Shown here one piece after another: positions 1 to 9,790 of a stretch of DNA of 64,000 nt (its first letter is position 1; every line of letters begins with the position of its first letter). The translations under genes were made by a program, and so were the position numbers. Origin of the DNA: Cryobacterium shii (GTDB lineage Bacteria; Actinomycetota; Actinomycetes; Actinomycetales; Microbacteriaceae). Under the pieces are notes generated by a model. The model searched no databases and was not told the DNA's origin. It saw nothing but the letters and a program-made list of their open reading frames with translations. Where the stretch lies: contig NZ_SOFY01000074.1 in the NCBI RefSeq assembly GCF_004402595.1, positions 30,769-94,768 of the forward strand, written 5' to 3'.

Positions 1-48
1 CGACCAGATTGCAGGAGTTATGCAGAGGGTGCGCGTTGGCCCGGGCGG

Positions 49-1209
49 CTACTCCGCGCGGCTTGCCCCGTCTGCGGCGTGCACCACGAACAGGTCCGGG
101 GCCGTGAAACCGCGGGCCGCGAACGCGGCCGTGACCTCCGCCGTGACCCGGGGGATGAGCGAGCGCGGGGTGAGCGCGATCGCGGCCCCGCCGAATCCGC
201 CGCCGGTCATGCGGGCGCCGATGGCCCCCGCACCGCGCGCGGTTTCGACGGCGAGGTCGAGTTCGGGCACCGAGATCTCGAAGTCGTCGCGCATCGACAC
301 GTGCGAGGCGTCCAGGAGAGCACCGATCGCGGTCGGTCCCTGCTCGCGCAGGGTGCGCACGGTGTCGAGCACGCGCTGGTTCTCCGTGATGACGTGCCGC
401 ACCCGGCGGAGGGTCTCGTCGTCGAGCAGCTCGGCGGCCCGCGGCAGGTCGTTCACGGTGAGGTCCCGCAGGGAGGCGACGCCCACCATCCGGGCGCCCA
501 GTTCGCAGGATGCCCGGCGCGAGGCATACCCGCCGGTCGAGTGCGCGTGGCTGACCCGGGTGTCGATGATCAGGAGTTCGAGGTCGGCCGGGGCGAAGCC
601 GAGCGGGATCACCTCGGCGTCGAGGCTGCGGCAGTCCAGGAACACGGCGGCGTCGGCCTGGCCGAGCAGCGACGCCGACTGGTCCATGATGCCGGTCGGC
701 GCGCCGACCGCGCGATTCTCCGCCAGCTGGCCGACCCGGGCAAGCACGCGCCGGTCGAGTCCGAGCTGCCAGAGGTCATTCAGGGCGACCGCGACCGCGC
801 TCTCGATCGCGGCCGACGAGGAGAGCCCGGCCCCGATCGGCACGTCGGAGTCGATGAACACGTCGAAGCCGGCCACGACGGCCAGGTCCGCGCCGAACTG
901 GCCGAGCGCCCAGGCCACCCCGAGCGGGTAGGCGGACCAGCCGGCCAGGTTCTCCGGCGTCAGGTCGTCGAGGGACAGCTCGACGGTCTCCTCGGCGAAC
1001 GAACTCGCCACCCGCAGCAGGCGGTCCGGGCGCAGGGCCATCGCGACCACCGTGCGCCGGTCGATCGCGAACGGGAAGACGAAGCCGTCGTTGTAGTCTG
1101 TGTGCTCGCCGATCAGGTTGACGCGGCCCGGGGCCGACCACAGGCTGGCCGGCTGAGCGGCGAAGCGGCTCTCGAAGCCGGCGCGCACGGACTGGGCGAG
1201 GGCGCTCAT
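49..1209 (-). CDS. galK: Galactokinase
   Basis: Phosphorylates alpha-D-galactose to galactose-1-phosphate in the Leloir pathway, in the cytoplasm. The 386-residue product has the galactokinase signature GRVNLIGEHTDYN at residues 28-40, the GHMP-kinase ATP loop PIGAGLSSSA at 124-133, and a C-terminal glycine-rich TGGGFGG motif. Length is normal for the family. The start was placed at the ATG whose first bases overlap the galT stop (ATGA, 4 nt), so the two genes are translationally coupled. A longer upstream ORF extension of 48 residues is arginine-rich out-of-frame galT sequence and was rejected. Confidence 0.97.
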   Translation of the reverse strand: MSALAQSVRAGFESRFAAQPASLWSAPGRVNLIGEHTDYNDGFVFPFAIDRRTVVAMALRPDRLLRVASSFAEETVELSLDDLTPENLAGWSAYPLGVAWALGQFGADLAVVAGFDVFIDSDVPIGAGLSSSAAIESAVAVALNDLWQLGLDRRVLARVGQLAENRAVGAPTGIMDQSASLLGQADAAVFLDCRSLDAEVIPLGFAPADLELLIIDTRVSHAHSTGGYASRRASCELGARMVGVASLRDLTVNDLPRAAELLDDETLRRVRHVITENQRVLDTVRTLREQGPTAIGALLDASHVSMRDDFEISVPELDLAVETARGAGAIGARMTGGGFGGAAIALTPRSLIPRVTAEVTAAFAARGFTAPDLFVVHAADGASRAE

Positions 1210-2414
1210 GAGCGGGCCTTCCCGGCGAATGCGGCGGCGGTCCCGGCGGCGGCAGCGGTCGCGGCGGCCTCGTCGGTGTCGGCTGCGGCGGACCGTTCGA
1301 CGGCCAGGCGGATGTTGTCGGCCGCCTGCTCGGGCGTGACGTCGCCGATCCACGCTCCCATCGCGGCTTCCGAGCCGGCCAGGAACTTGAGTTTGTCCTC
1401 GGCCCGGCGCGGGCTGGTCACCTGCAGCATCAGGCGGATCTCGTCGCGGCGCACGTTCACCGGGGCCTGGTGCCAGGCCGCGATGTACGGCGTGGGGGTG
1501 TCGTAGAGGGCGTCGATGCCGCGCAGCAGGCGCCGGTACAGCACCGCCAGCTCGTCGCGTTCGGCGAGGACCGTCTCGGCGAAGTCGGGCACGTGGCGGT
1601 GCGGCAGCATGTGCACCTCGATCGGCCAGCGCGCCGCGAACGGCACGAAAGCGGTCCAGTGCTCACCGCTGAGGATGACCCGGCCGCCGGCCTGCTCGCT
1701 GGCGAGGATGTCGCCGAACAGGTTCGGGCCGTACTGGTCGAGGGAGGCGATCACGCGCTGGCTGCGCGGCGTGACGTAGGGGTAGGAGTAGATCTGTCCG
1801 TGCGGGTGGTGGAGCGTCACTCCGATCGCCTCGCCGCGGTTCTCGAACGGGAACACCTGCTCGATGCCGGGCAGCTGGGACAGGGCATGGGTGCGCTCGG
1901 CCCAGGCCTCGATCACGGTGCGGGCGCGCACCACCGACAGGCTCGCGAACGACCCCTCGTGCTCCGGGCTGAAACAGACGACTTCGCAGCGCCCGACCGA
2001 GGTCCGCGTGCGGCCCAGGCCGATCGTGGCCAGGTCGTCGAGCCCGGCGGGAGCGTCGGCATCCGTGAGCAACGGCCCGAACGACGGCGACTTGTTCTCG
2101 AACACGGCCACGTCGTAGTTGCTCGGCACCTCGGACGGGTTGCCCGGGGTCGAGGGGGCGAGCGGGTCGAGGTGGGCCGGCGGCAGGAACACCCGGTTCT
2201 GGCGGGCGGCCGCGATCGAGACCCATTCCCCGGTCAGCGGATCCTGCCGCATCCGGGCCGTGGCCGGGCGCGGGTCCAGTTCGCGCAGGTCGGCGGCACG
2301 CTCGGGGGCGAGGGTGGTCTGGGGGTCATCGAAGTAGATGAGGTCACGCCCATCAGCGAGCGTGTGGCGGTGACGGACGATGCCGGTGTCGGCGACGAAG
2401 TGTGGTGTGTTCAT
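1206..2414 (-). CDS. galT: Galactose-1-phosphate uridylyltransferase
   Basis: Transfers UMP from UDP-glucose to galactose-1-phosphate, the second Leloir step. The 402-residue protein carries the active-site HPHGQ motif (within HHPHGQIYSYPY) whose second histidine forms the uridylyl intermediate, and the SYPY tail typical of class I GalT. It is first in a galT-galK operon with a 4-nt overlap. The ATG at 2414 (MNTPHF) is preferred. An ATG 30 nt upstream would lie inside the palindromic operator, and longer extensions have no family resemblance. No strong Shine-Dalgarno is visible, so the start could be leaderless or slightly off. Confidence 0.96.
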   Translation of the reverse strand: MNTPHFVADTGIVRHRHTLADGRDLIYFDDPQTTLAPERAADLRELDPRPATARMRQDPLTGEWVSIAAARQNRVFLPPAHLDPLAPSTPGNPSEVPSNYDVAVFENKSPSFGPLLTDADAPAGLDDLATIGLGRTRTSVGRCEVVCFSPEHEGSFASLSVVRARTVIEAWAERTHALSQLPGIEQVFPFENRGEAIGVTLHHPHGQIYSYPYVTPRSQRVIASLDQYGPNLFGDILASEQAGGRVILSGEHWTAFVPFAARWPIEVHMLPHRHVPDFAETVLAERDELAVLYRRLLRGIDALYDTPTPYIAAWHQAPVNVRRDEIRLMLQVTSPRRAEDKLKFLAGSEAAMGAWIGDVTPEQAADNIRLAVERSAAADTDEAAATAAAAGTAAAFAGKARS

Positions 2415-2442
2415 GGCAGAAACCACGCTATCTGATCTGCGC

Positions 2443-2465
2443 ATGCGAAACCAGAGGTTTCGTAT
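2443..2465. promoter_or_regulatory. Palindromic operator between galT and deoR
   Basis: The core CGAAACCAGAGGTTTCG (2446-2462) is a perfect 7-bp inverted repeat around AGA. Two more complementary pairs (AT...AT) extend it to 2443-2465 with one mismatch. A second GAAAACCA half-site follows at 2467-2474. It lies in the 84-bp divergent gap between galT and a DeoR-family repressor, which is where an autoregulatory galactose operator would be expected. Binding by the adjacent DeoR protein is inference. Confidence 0.6.
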
Positions 2466-2498
2466 TGAAAACCAAAACAAACTAAGTGAAGATGGAGC

Positions 2499-3371
2499 AT
2501 GACCATTAATGCACCAGACACAGACGCAGTCGCCACCGAGCCGACCGGCGTCGGGGTCGATCTCACCGCTGACCGGGACACCCTGTCCGCATACCAGCGG
2601 CGCGAGCGGATCCAGCGTCTGGTCGACGAACGCGGATTCGTGCGGGTCAGGGAGTTGCGCGAGGCCTTCGGGGTGTCCGGCGTCACGGCGCGGGCCGACC
2701 TCGACGTGCTCGAGAACGCCGGGGTGGTGCAGCGCGTGCACGGCGGCGCGGTGCCCGCGACGCCGACGAGCGGGCGGCCGATCCGCGAGTACTCGTTCGA
2801 GGAAGCGCTCGCGGCATCCGTTCTCCCGAAACAGCAGATCGGCGCGCTCGCCGCCTCGCTCGTGACGAGCGGGCAGAGCGTAATCCTCGACGTGGGCACC
2901 ACCACCCTCGCGATCGCTCGGGCGCTGCTGGCCCGCACCGACCTCACGGATGTCGTCATCATCACCAACGGCCTCAGCATCGCCCTCGAACTCGAACCGG
3001 CGATCCCGCGCTTCACCGTGATCGTCACCGGCGGGTCGCTGCGCCCGCTGCAGCACTCGCTGGTCGAGCCGTTGGCCCGGACCGTGCTCAGCCAGGTGCA
3101 CGCCGACCTCGCGTTCATCGGCTGCAACGGGGTCGACGCCGAGCACGGCATCACGAACATCAACCTGCCCGAGGCGGGCGTGAAGACGCTCATGCTCGCC
3201 GCGGCATCCCGCGCCGTCGTCGTGGCCGACGGGTCCAAACTCGGTCAGGTGCACCTCGGCCAGGTCGGGCCGCTCCGGGCGTTCGACACGCTGGTGACGG
3301 ATGCGACGGCCACCGCCGCCGCGCTGGACTCCCTCCGCGAGGCCGGACTGACCGTTCTGCAACCGGAGTAA
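2499..3371 (+). CDS. DeoR-family sugar-responsive repressor
   Basis: Predicted local repressor of the galactose genes. The 290-residue protein has a disordered first ~30 residues, then a DeoR winged helix-turn-helix (about 32-85; RRERIQRLVDERG then VSGVTARADLDVLE) and a DeoR C-terminal sensor domain of the phosphosugar-binding type (DVGTTTLAIARAL, VTGGSLR). It is divergent from galT and ends 9 bp before galM, so probably forms an operon with it. GGAG sits just before the ATG, closer than ideal; an internal start is possible. The effector is probably a galactose pathway phosphosugar, by analogy only. Confidence 0.9.
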   Translation: MTINAPDTDAVATEPTGVGVDLTADRDTLSAYQRRERIQRLVDERGFVRVRELREAFGVSGVTARADLDVLENAGVVQRVHGGAVPATPTSGRPIREYSFEEALAASVLPKQQIGALAASLVTSGQSVILDVGTTTLAIARALLARTDLTDVVIITNGLSIALELEPAIPRFTVIVTGGSLRPLQHSLVEPLARTVLSQVHADLAFIGCNGVDAEHGITNINLPEAGVKTLMLAAASRAVVVADGSKLGQVHLGQVGPLRAFDTLVTDATATAAALDSLREAGLTVLQPE

Positions 3372-3380
3372 GTTGGCATC

Positions 3381-4385
3381 ATGCGCGCAGCGACGGGGTT
3401 CCAATACGAATTGAGGGCGGCGACGCCCAGCGGGCCCGCCCTGGCGGTGGTCACCGAGGTCGCCGCCGGCCTGCGGATGTATTCCGTAGACGGCATAGAC
3501 CTGGTCGAGCCCTTCCCGGCCCGGTCGGTCCCGCCGAAGGGCGCCGGGATCGTGCTGATGCCGTGGACGAACCGCATCCGGGACGGGGTCTGGCAGCAGG
3601 GCGGGGTGCGGCGCGAACTCGCCCTGACCGAACCCGAACTCGGCAACGCCGTCCACGGCCTCCTGCGCTACTCGCCCTATCGGCTGCTCAGTCGCAGCAC
3701 GGACGCGGTGACCCTGGCCGCCACCGTCTTCCCGCAGCCGGGCTATCCGTTCCAGCTCGACACGACGGTGACGTACACCCTCACCGACGACGGGCTCGAT
3801 GTTACCCACACAGTGCGGAACGTGGGCACCGAGCCCGCCCCGGTCGCCCTCGGCGCGCACCCCTACCTGAAGATCGGCGGCGTGCCCACCGACGACCTGC
3901 GGCTGCGGCTCGCGGCCGACACCCACATCGACGTCGACGACCGGTTGAATCCGGTCGGGGAAAGCCCCGTCGCCGGCACCCGGTTCGACCTGAGGGAGGG
4001 CCGGGAGGTGCGTGACCTCGACCTCGACGACGGTTTCGGCGGCGTGGGACCGGGCGCGTCGTCCTCCCACCCGCTCGGTCACCCGGCCCCCCTCGGGCAC
4101 CCGGATGCGCGCAGCGAGCACTCCCTGACCGCCCCCGACGGGCGCAGCGTGATCCTCTGGGGGGACGAGCACATCCGCTACGTGCAGGTCTTCACGCCGC
4201 GGAACTTCCCCGTCACGGCTCCCGGCAGCGACGCTGACGAGCCCGTGCCCGGGCGCGCGGTCGCGATCGAGCCGATGACCGCCCCGGCGGATGCGTTCAA
4301 TTCGGGAGCGGGGCTGCGCTGGCTGGAACCGGAGGAGACCTGGACGGTGCGCTGGGGCATCCGCCACACCGGTTTCGGACTCTGA
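3381..4385 (+). CDS. galM: Aldose 1-epimerase (mutarotase)
   Basis: Interconverts alpha and beta anomers of galactose, feeding galactokinase. The 334-residue protein shows the family motifs: NAVHGLLRY with the first catalytic-site histidine, LGAHPYLKIGG with the second, and a C-terminal DAFNSGAGLRWLEPEE segment containing the expected catalytic glutamate. It follows the DeoR regulator by 9 bp on the same strand. The position next to galK-galT completes the Leloir set except galE, which is not in the window. Residues around 220-240 contain a short HPLGHPAPLGHP repeat that looks like an insertion in a loop. Confidence 0.92.
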   Translation: MRAATGFQYELRAATPSGPALAVVTEVAAGLRMYSVDGIDLVEPFPARSVPPKGAGIVLMPWTNRIRDGVWQQGGVRRELALTEPELGNAVHGLLRYSPYRLLSRSTDAVTLAATVFPQPGYPFQLDTTVTYTLTDDGLDVTHTVRNVGTEPAPVALGAHPYLKIGGVPTDDLRLRLAADTHIDVDDRLNPVGESPVAGTRFDLREGREVRDLDLDDGFGGVGPGASSSHPLGHPAPLGHPDARSEHSLTAPDGRSVILWGDEHIRYVQVFTPRNFPVTAPGSDADEPVPGRAVAIEPMTAPADAFNSGAGLRWLEPEETWTVRWGIRHTGFGL

Positions 4386-4425
4386 CACCGAAAAGCGCGC
4401 GACACAGAAGAGCGGGCGGCACCGA

Positions 4426-4460
4426 AAAGCGGGCCCCCGCCGATGGTAGGGACCCGCTTT
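4426..4460. terminator. Bidirectional terminator, galM / permease
   Basis: Inverted repeat AAAGCGGG (4426-4433) and CCCGCTTT (4453-4460) in the gap between convergent galM and the APC permease. A/T runs at both outer ends suit termination from either side. The 19-nt loop is long, so strength is uncertain. Confidence 0.5.
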
Positions 4461-4469
4461 CTGACTGCG

Positions 4470-4490
4470 GTGCTCTCTCTAGGAGAGCAC
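4470..4490. terminator. Hairpin spanning the permease stop codon
   Basis: Perfect 8-bp stem GTGCTCTC (4470-4477) / GAGAGCAC (4483-4490) with a 5-nt loop. The permease stop codon (4479-4481) lies in the loop. It may act with the neighbouring inverted repeat in 3'-end formation. Confidence 0.4.
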
Positions 4491-5984
4491 ATCCTGCACG
4501 AGCGCTTCGTTCTCGGTCTTGGTCCAGAGTGAGTGCAGGTAGCCGACCAGGAGCACGGCGAACGGCAGCCCGACCAGCACCCAGCCGATCGGGCTGAGGC
4601 CCCACGAGGTGACGGTCGGGTCGATGCCCTCGGCGACGGTGCCGGCGAGCAGTCCGAAGCGGCTCATCAGCAGGTATTCGCCGAGGATCAGGCCGATGGT
4701 GGCCAGCACCGGGGCGATGACGGTCTGGAATACGTTCTCGCTGCCCTGGTTGCGGCGGAAGTAGGCGATCACCGCGATGCAGACCAGGATCTCGATCAGG
4801 ACGATCGCCACGACGGCGAGTCCGCTGAACCAGTAGAACATGTTCAGAATCGGGTCGAGCCGGAACAGGGCGAAGACGGCGATGACGAGTCCGCTGACGA
4901 CCGAGGTGGCGAGGGAGGCCGTGCTGGGCGCTCCGCGGCGGTTGACGTGGCTGAGCGGCTGGGGGAGTGCGCCGCCGCGGCCGAGGGCGAACAGGTAGCG
5001 GCTCGCCGCGTTCTGGAAGGCGAGCAGCCCCGCGAACAGGCTGGAGAGCACGAGGATGCCCATCACGGTGGCCATCCACGGGCCTACGTACTCGGTGGCG
5101 AGGGCGAACAGCACGGCGGCCGGGTCGGCCAGCGGCACGCCGTCGAGCGTGGAGAGCTCTACCGTCTTTTCGACCACCTGGGATGCGCCCATGCCGGTGA
5201 CCATCGCGAAGGCAGTGAGCGCGAACAGCACCGTGATGACGCCGACCGCGAGGTAGGTGGCCCGGGGGACGACCTTCTTGGGGTCCTTCGATTCCTCGCC
5301 GTAGATGGCCGTGGCCTCGAAGCCGATGAAGGAGGCGAAGGCGAAGGCGAAGGCGATCCCGGCAGAGCCGGTGAGTCCGCCGGCGAGGATCGCGGCCGGG
5401 CTGAAGGAGGCCCAAAAGTTGAGGCCTTCCGGACCGCCGTCGGTGAGGATGGCGATCGAGGTGACGATGAGGGCGCCGAGTTCCAGCAGCATCAGGACGC
5501 CGAGCACCTTGGCTCCGACGTCGACGCTGAGCAGGGAGAGCAGCGTGACGACGGCCCAGGCCAGGAGCGACCAGGCCCACCAGGGCAGCAGGCCGACCTG
5601 GGCGGCCAGGAGACCGCCGAAAAAACCGTAGATGGCGAGCTGGATGGCCAGGTAGGCGAGGATCGACACGAAGGCCGAGGCGCTGCCGAGGTGCCGGCCG
5701 AGCCCGCGGCCGATGTAGGCGAAGAACGCGCCTGCGTTGGTGACCCGCTGGCTCATGGCGGCGTAGCCGACGCTGAACAGCAGCAGGGTGATGCCCACCG
5801 CGAGGTAGGCGCCGGGGGCGGCCGCGCCGTTGCCGAGCACGATGGCGACCGGTACCGCGCCGGTCATGCCGACCAGCGGTGCGGCGGCGGCGACAACGAA
5901 GAAGACGATGCCGATGACGCCCAGGCGGCCGGTGTGCAGGGTGGCCGGGGCGTCGGCCTCGGGGGTGGTTCGGGTGCTTGTCAT
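4479..5984 (-). CDS. APC-family amino acid/amine permease
   Basis: Proton-coupled uptake of an amino acid or amine across the cytoplasmic membrane. The 501-residue protein has about 12 hydrophobic helices. The first starts near residue 20 (LGVIGIVFFVVAAAAPLVG) and has the APC-type glycine/proline break. The start at 5984 has a GAGGAG site 6 nt upstream; a 25-residue longer ORF was rejected. It lies beside an AraC regulator resembling FeaR and near a copper amine oxidase, which suggests an aromatic monoamine or related substrate. That substrate is inference from context. Confidence 0.88.
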   Translation of the reverse strand: MTSTRTTPEADAPATLHTGRLGVIGIVFFVVAAAAPLVGMTGAVPVAIVLGNGAAAPGAYLAVGITLLLFSVGYAAMSQRVTNAGAFFAYIGRGLGRHLGSASAFVSILAYLAIQLAIYGFFGGLLAAQVGLLPWWAWSLLAWAVVTLLSLLSVDVGAKVLGVLMLLELGALIVTSIAILTDGGPEGLNFWASFSPAAILAGGLTGSAGIAFAFAFASFIGFEATAIYGEESKDPKKVVPRATYLAVGVITVLFALTAFAMVTGMGASQVVEKTVELSTLDGVPLADPAAVLFALATEYVGPWMATVMGILVLSSLFAGLLAFQNAASRYLFALGRGGALPQPLSHVNRRGAPSTASLATSVVSGLVIAVFALFRLDPILNMFYWFSGLAVVAIVLIEILVCIAVIAYFRRNQGSENVFQTVIAPVLATIGLILGEYLLMSRFGLLAGTVAEGIDPTVTSWGLSPIGWVLVGLPFAVLLVGYLHSLWTKTENEALVQDVLS

Positions 5985-6117
5985 GGGGTGCTCCTCATTG
6001 AGCGGCTTCTTCTCGTGGAAGCCAGTGTCACGACTCTGGCTCAGTGCGGGGCTGCGCACTTGCCAATCCGGGAACGAAGCTTGGATCCCAGGGAAGGGTC
6101 CGGCGCCCCCGGCCGGC

Positions 6118-7086
6118 TCAGCCGCGACGGTAGGCGCTGGGCGGCTCGCCGAAGGCGGCGCGGAAGATCCGGCTGAAGTGTGCGGCGTCGATGAAGCCCC
6201 ACCGCGCGGCGATGTCGCCCACCGAGCGGTCCGCCAGGATGGGGTCGCGCAGGTCCCGGCGGCAGTGCTCGAGCCGGCGGGCCCGAATCCAGCTGGAGAC
6301 CGTGGTGTCGGCCGCGTGGAACACGTTGTGCAGGTGGCGGGTCGAGATGAAATGCGCCGCGGCGATGGTCGCGGGGGAGAGCCCCGGGTCGCCGAGGGCG
6401 CCTTCGATATACGAGCGGATGCTGGCGAGCAGGTCCCCGCGCGGGCCGGACGTCGGCTCGCGGTGGATGTTCAGTTCGCTCTCGAACATCGTCGCGACCA
6501 GGTCGACCGCGTTGTAGGCCAGCCGGTGGCCGGTGCTGCCGCTGAGCGCGTCCAGGTTCTCGGCCAGTTGCACCATGAACGGGCTGATCATCCGGCCCAG
6601 GCCCGCGTCGCCGGGCATCCGTCTCGCCGTGAGCTGGCCGACGGCGTCGACGGGCAGGTCGAGGGCGTCGTGGGGGAACATCAGCACCAGGGTGCGGAAA
6701 TCCTGCTCGAAGGCGAGGGTGTACGGGCGGTGCGTGTCGTAGACGGCGAGGTCGCCGGGCCGGAGGGTGGCCTCTCGGTTGTCCTGGATCAGGATGCCCT
6801 GGCCGGAGAGCTGCAGGTTGAGTTTGAAGTAGTGCCGGTCCGTCCGGGCGATCAGCGCCGGGGTGCGCAGCACCTGGTGGCCGTTCGCGGTGACCTCGAC
6901 GATGGAGAGCTCGTCGAGCACCCGGGACCGCAGCGTGCCGTGGAACTCGCTCGCGTCAGACCGGACGTCGAGGGGAACGAAGGAATCGGAGACGAGGGTG
7001 CGCCATTGGGCGAAGGTGTTCGCCTCTGCGCTCTGCACCCGGTCGTCTGATCCTCGTGAGATCAGGGGGAGGGTTGCCATGGTCAC
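6118..7086 (-). CDS. AraC-family activator, FeaR-like
   Basis: Transcription factor of 322 residues. An N-terminal cupin-like ligand domain (about 40-190; note YFKLNLQLSGQGILIQ and RPGDLAVYDTHRPYTL) is followed by two AraC helix-turn-helix motifs (about 220-322, ending AFGEPPSAYRRG). This layout matches the FeaR/AraC-binding-like group, and FeaR activates amine oxidase genes in Escherichia coli. Here a copper amine oxidase lies 0.8 kb away. The GTG at 7086 was chosen because AAGGAG lies 5-6 nt upstream; the ATG two codons later is less well spaced. Confidence 0.85.
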   Translation of the reverse strand: MTMATLPLISRGSDDRVQSAEANTFAQWRTLVSDSFVPLDVRSDASEFHGTLRSRVLDELSIVEVTANGHQVLRTPALIARTDRHYFKLNLQLSGQGILIQDNREATLRPGDLAVYDTHRPYTLAFEQDFRTLVLMFPHDALDLPVDAVGQLTARRMPGDAGLGRMISPFMVQLAENLDALSGSTGHRLAYNAVDLVATMFESELNIHREPTSGPRGDLLASIRSYIEGALGDPGLSPATIAAAHFISTRHLHNVFHAADTTVSSWIRARRLEHCRRDLRDPILADRSVGDIAARWGFIDAAHFSRIFRAAFGEPPSAYRRG

Positions 7087-7124
7087 GGTAGCTCCTTTGC
7101 TGGCGTGAACGGATTCCCAGTAAC

Positions 7125-7769
7125 CTAGCCCAGCGCACCCGGCTTGTCACGCCTTTTTTCAACACTCGTTGAAAAAAGATCGGCGGTGAACAGGCCCAGG
7201 TAGCCGTCCAGCTGGGCGACGAGTTGGTCCGGAGAATTCTCGGCCGGGGAGAGCACGGCCGTGATCTGCGCCCCGAGCACGAAGTTCATCAGCAGCCCCG
7301 TGACCTCGTCGTCCGGGACGCTGCCCCGGAGCTCACCCAGCTCCCGCGCCTCGCCGAGCTGTTCGCGCATCGTGGCGCGCCATTGCAGCATCGAGTTCTC
7401 GTGTTCCGCGGCCTTCTGCGGGTCGGTCAGCGCCTTCTGCCAGAAGGGGATCACGATGCGGGCCTCGCTGAGACGGATGTCGTCGAGCGGCAGGATCTCG
7501 AGGCAGTAGGCCCGCAGGGCCGCGAGTCCGGCCTTCCCGGCCGTGGCGTCCCGCATCCGTCGACTGGTCTGGCTGAAGACGTGGCCGAAAGCGAAGGTGA
7601 GCAGGTCGTCCTTCGTCGGGAAATAGGGCTTCAGGGCGCCGTTGGCGAAGCCGGCTTCCGCGGCGATCTCACGCATGGTGGCACCCTCGATGCCCTGGCG
7701 GGCGATGATGCGCCAGGTCGCGTTGACGAGCTCCACTCGGCGCTGGTCGTGGTCGACAACCTTCGGCAT
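7125..7769 (-). CDS. TetR-family repressor
   Basis: A 214-residue regulator with a TetR N-terminal helix-turn-helix (residues 10-60; [22 protein letters not shown]) and an all-helical C-terminal ligand domain resembling the BetI/TetR_C_6 type. It is transcribed divergently from the copper amine oxidase across a 107-bp AT-rich gap and probably controls it. It shares direction with the FeaR-like gene, 38 bp apart, so both may be co-transcribed. The ligand is unknown. Confidence 0.88.
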   Translation of the reverse strand: MPKVVDHDQRRVELVNATWRIIARQGIEGATMREIAAEAGFANGALKPYFPTKDDLLTFAFGHVFSQTSRRMRDATAGKAGLAALRAYCLEILPLDDIRLSEARIVIPFWQKALTDPQKAAEHENSMLQWRATMREQLGEARELGELRGSVPDDEVTGLLMNFVLGAQITAVLSPAENSPDQLVAQLDGYLGLFTADLFSTSVEKRRDKPGALG

Positions 7770-7876
7770 GCTGCCCTCTCGTGACCGGACGGGGCCGGAA
7801 ACAGACCCTTGCCATCGAGCTTAGTAACACCTTATTATTCTACAACCATAGGAAAACAGCCCCGGAAAGGGAAACC

Positions 7877-9790
7877 ATGACTCCCGTCTCGCTCGTAGTC
7901 AACGCCGCCTACGCCCTGGCCTCGGATACGGAGATCGTCGCCGTGCGCGGCATCCTCTCCGATGCCGGGCTGCTGGGCGAGAGCATCCGGGTGGCCTATC
8001 TGGGCCTGCTCGACCCGCCCCGCGGTGCCGCCGCCGAACCCGACCGCCGGTTCCGCGTGTTCCTGCACGACGTCTCCGGGGCGGCGCCGAAGGACGTCAC
8101 CGTGTCCGCCACCCGGGAGCTGGTCGAGTCCGTGGTCGTGCTCGACACCGCCGAGACCGGCGAACTGCCGGTCCTCGAGGAGGAGTTCGCCGCGGTCGAG
8201 GAACTGCTCACGCATGACGAGCGCTGGCTGGCGGCGCTCGCCGCACGCGGCCTCGACGTCGACACCGTGCGCGTCGCGCCGCTGTCCGCCGGGGTCTTCG
8301 AATACCCCGAGGAGAAGGGGCGGCGCATCCTGCGCGGCCTCGCCTTCGTGCAGGACTTCCCGGAGGACAGCGCCTGGGCACACCCCGTCGACGGTCTCGT
8401 CGCCTACGTCGACATCGTCAGCAAGACCGTCGACCAGGTGATCGACTTCGGCGTGGTCCCGATCCCGGCCGAGCACGGCAACTACACCGACCCGACGCTG
8501 ACCGGTCCCCTCCGCGAGACCCTCAAGCCGATCGAGATCACCCAGCCGGAAGGGCCGAGCTTCACGGTGACCGGCGGCAACCACGTGGAGTGGGAGAAGT
8601 GGAGCCTGGACGTGGGCTTCGATGTGCGCGAGGGCGTCGTGCTGCACAACATCGGCTTCGACGACGCCGGGGTGCGCCGCTCCATCGTCCGGCGTGCCTC
8701 GATCGCGGAAATGGTGGTCCCCTACGGCGACCCCGCACCCGTGCGCTCGTGGCAGAACTACTTCGACACCGGGGAATACCTGGTGGGCCAGTACGCCAAC
8801 TCGCTCGAGCTCGGCTGCGACTGCCTGGGCGAGATCACCTACCTCAGCCCGGTGATCACGGATGGCTTCGGCAACCCGCGCGAGATCCGAAACGGAATCT
8901 GCATGCACGAAGAGGACTGGAGTATCCTCGCCAAGCACAGCGACCTCTGGACCGGAATCGACTACACCCGGCGCAACCGTCGCTTCGTGATCTCGTTCTT
9001 CACCACGGTCGGCAACTACGACTACGGCTTCTACTGGTACCTTTACCTCGACGGCACGATCGAGTTCGAGGCCAAGGCCACGGGTGTCGTCTTCACCAGC
9101 GCCTACCCCGGCAAGGGCTACCCCTATGCCTCCGAACTGGCTCCCGGCCTGGGCGCACCGTTCCACCAGCACCTGTTCAGCGCCCGCCTGGACATGGCCC
9201 TCGACGGCGACACGAACCGGGTCGAGGAGGAGGAGGCCGTGCGCGTGCCGATGGGCGAGGGGAACGAACGCGGCAACGCCTTCAGCCGCAAGCGCACCCT
9301 GCTGGCCCGTGAATCGGACGCGGTGCGGGAGGCCGACATGAGGTCGGGGCGCACCTGGCTCATCTCCAACCCGAACGTGCTCAACCGGCTCGGGGAGCCC
9401 GTGGGCTACAAGCTCTACCCGGAGGGGCAGCCGACCCTGCTCGCCGACGAGAATTCCTCGGTGGCCCGGCGCGCGGCCTTCGCGACCAAGGACCTCTGGG
9501 TGACCCGCTTCGCCGAAGACGAGCGCTACCCCACCGGGGACTTCGTGAACCAGCACGCCGGCGGCGCCGGGCTGCCGGCCTACATGGCGGCCGACCGGGA
9601 CCTCGACGGCCAGGACATCGTGGTCTGGCACACCTTCGGGCTGACCCACTACCCGCGGATCGAGGACTGGCCGATCATGCCCGTCGACACCGCCGGCTTC
9701 AAGCTGAAGCCCGACGGCTTCTTCGACCGCAGCCCGGTGCTGGACGTGCCGGCGAGCACCCCGGCCCCGGAGGGCCACTGCCACTGCTGA
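7877..9790 (+). CDS. Copper amine oxidase (aromatic monoamine type)
   Basis: Oxidises primary amines to aldehydes, releasing ammonia and hydrogen peroxide, using Cu(II) and a self-made topaquinone. All hallmark residues are present in the 637-residue protein: catalytic base Asp297 (YFDTG), topaquinone precursor Tyr381 in NYDY, and copper ligands His430, His432 (HQH) and His591. This numbering is one below that of Arthrobacter globiformis phenylethylamine oxidase as I recall it. The ATG at 7877 has AAAGGG just upstream; a 32-residue longer ORF was rejected. No signal peptide is seen, so it is probably cytoplasmic. The C-terminus ends HCHC. Confidence 0.95.
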   Translation: MTPVSLVVNAAYALASDTEIVAVRGILSDAGLLGESIRVAYLGLLDPPRGAAAEPDRRFRVFLHDVSGAAPKDVTVSATRELVESVVVLDTAETGELPVLEEEFAAVEELLTHDERWLAALAARGLDVDTVRVAPLSAGVFEYPEEKGRRILRGLAFVQDFPEDSAWAHPVDGLVAYVDIVSKTVDQVIDFGVVPIPAEHGNYTDPTLTGPLRETLKPIEITQPEGPSFTVTGGNHVEWEKWSLDVGFDVREGVVLHNIGFDDAGVRRSIVRRASIAEMVVPYGDPAPVRSWQNYFDTGEYLVGQYANSLELGCDCLGEITYLSPVITDGFGNPREIRNGICMHEEDWSILAKHSDLWTGIDYTRRNRRFVISFFTTVGNYDYGFYWYLYLDGTIEFEAKATGVVFTSAYPGKGYPYASELAPGLGAPFHQHLFSARLDMALDGDTNRVEEEEAVRVPMGEGNERGNAFSRKRTLLARESDAVREADMRSGRTWLISNPNVLNRLGEPVGYKLYPEGQPTLLADENSSVARRAAFATKDLWVTRFAEDERYPTGDFVNQHAGGAGLPAYMAADRDLDGQDIVVWHTFGLTHYPRIEDWPIMPVDTAGFKLKPDGFFDRSPVLDVPASTPAPEGHCHC

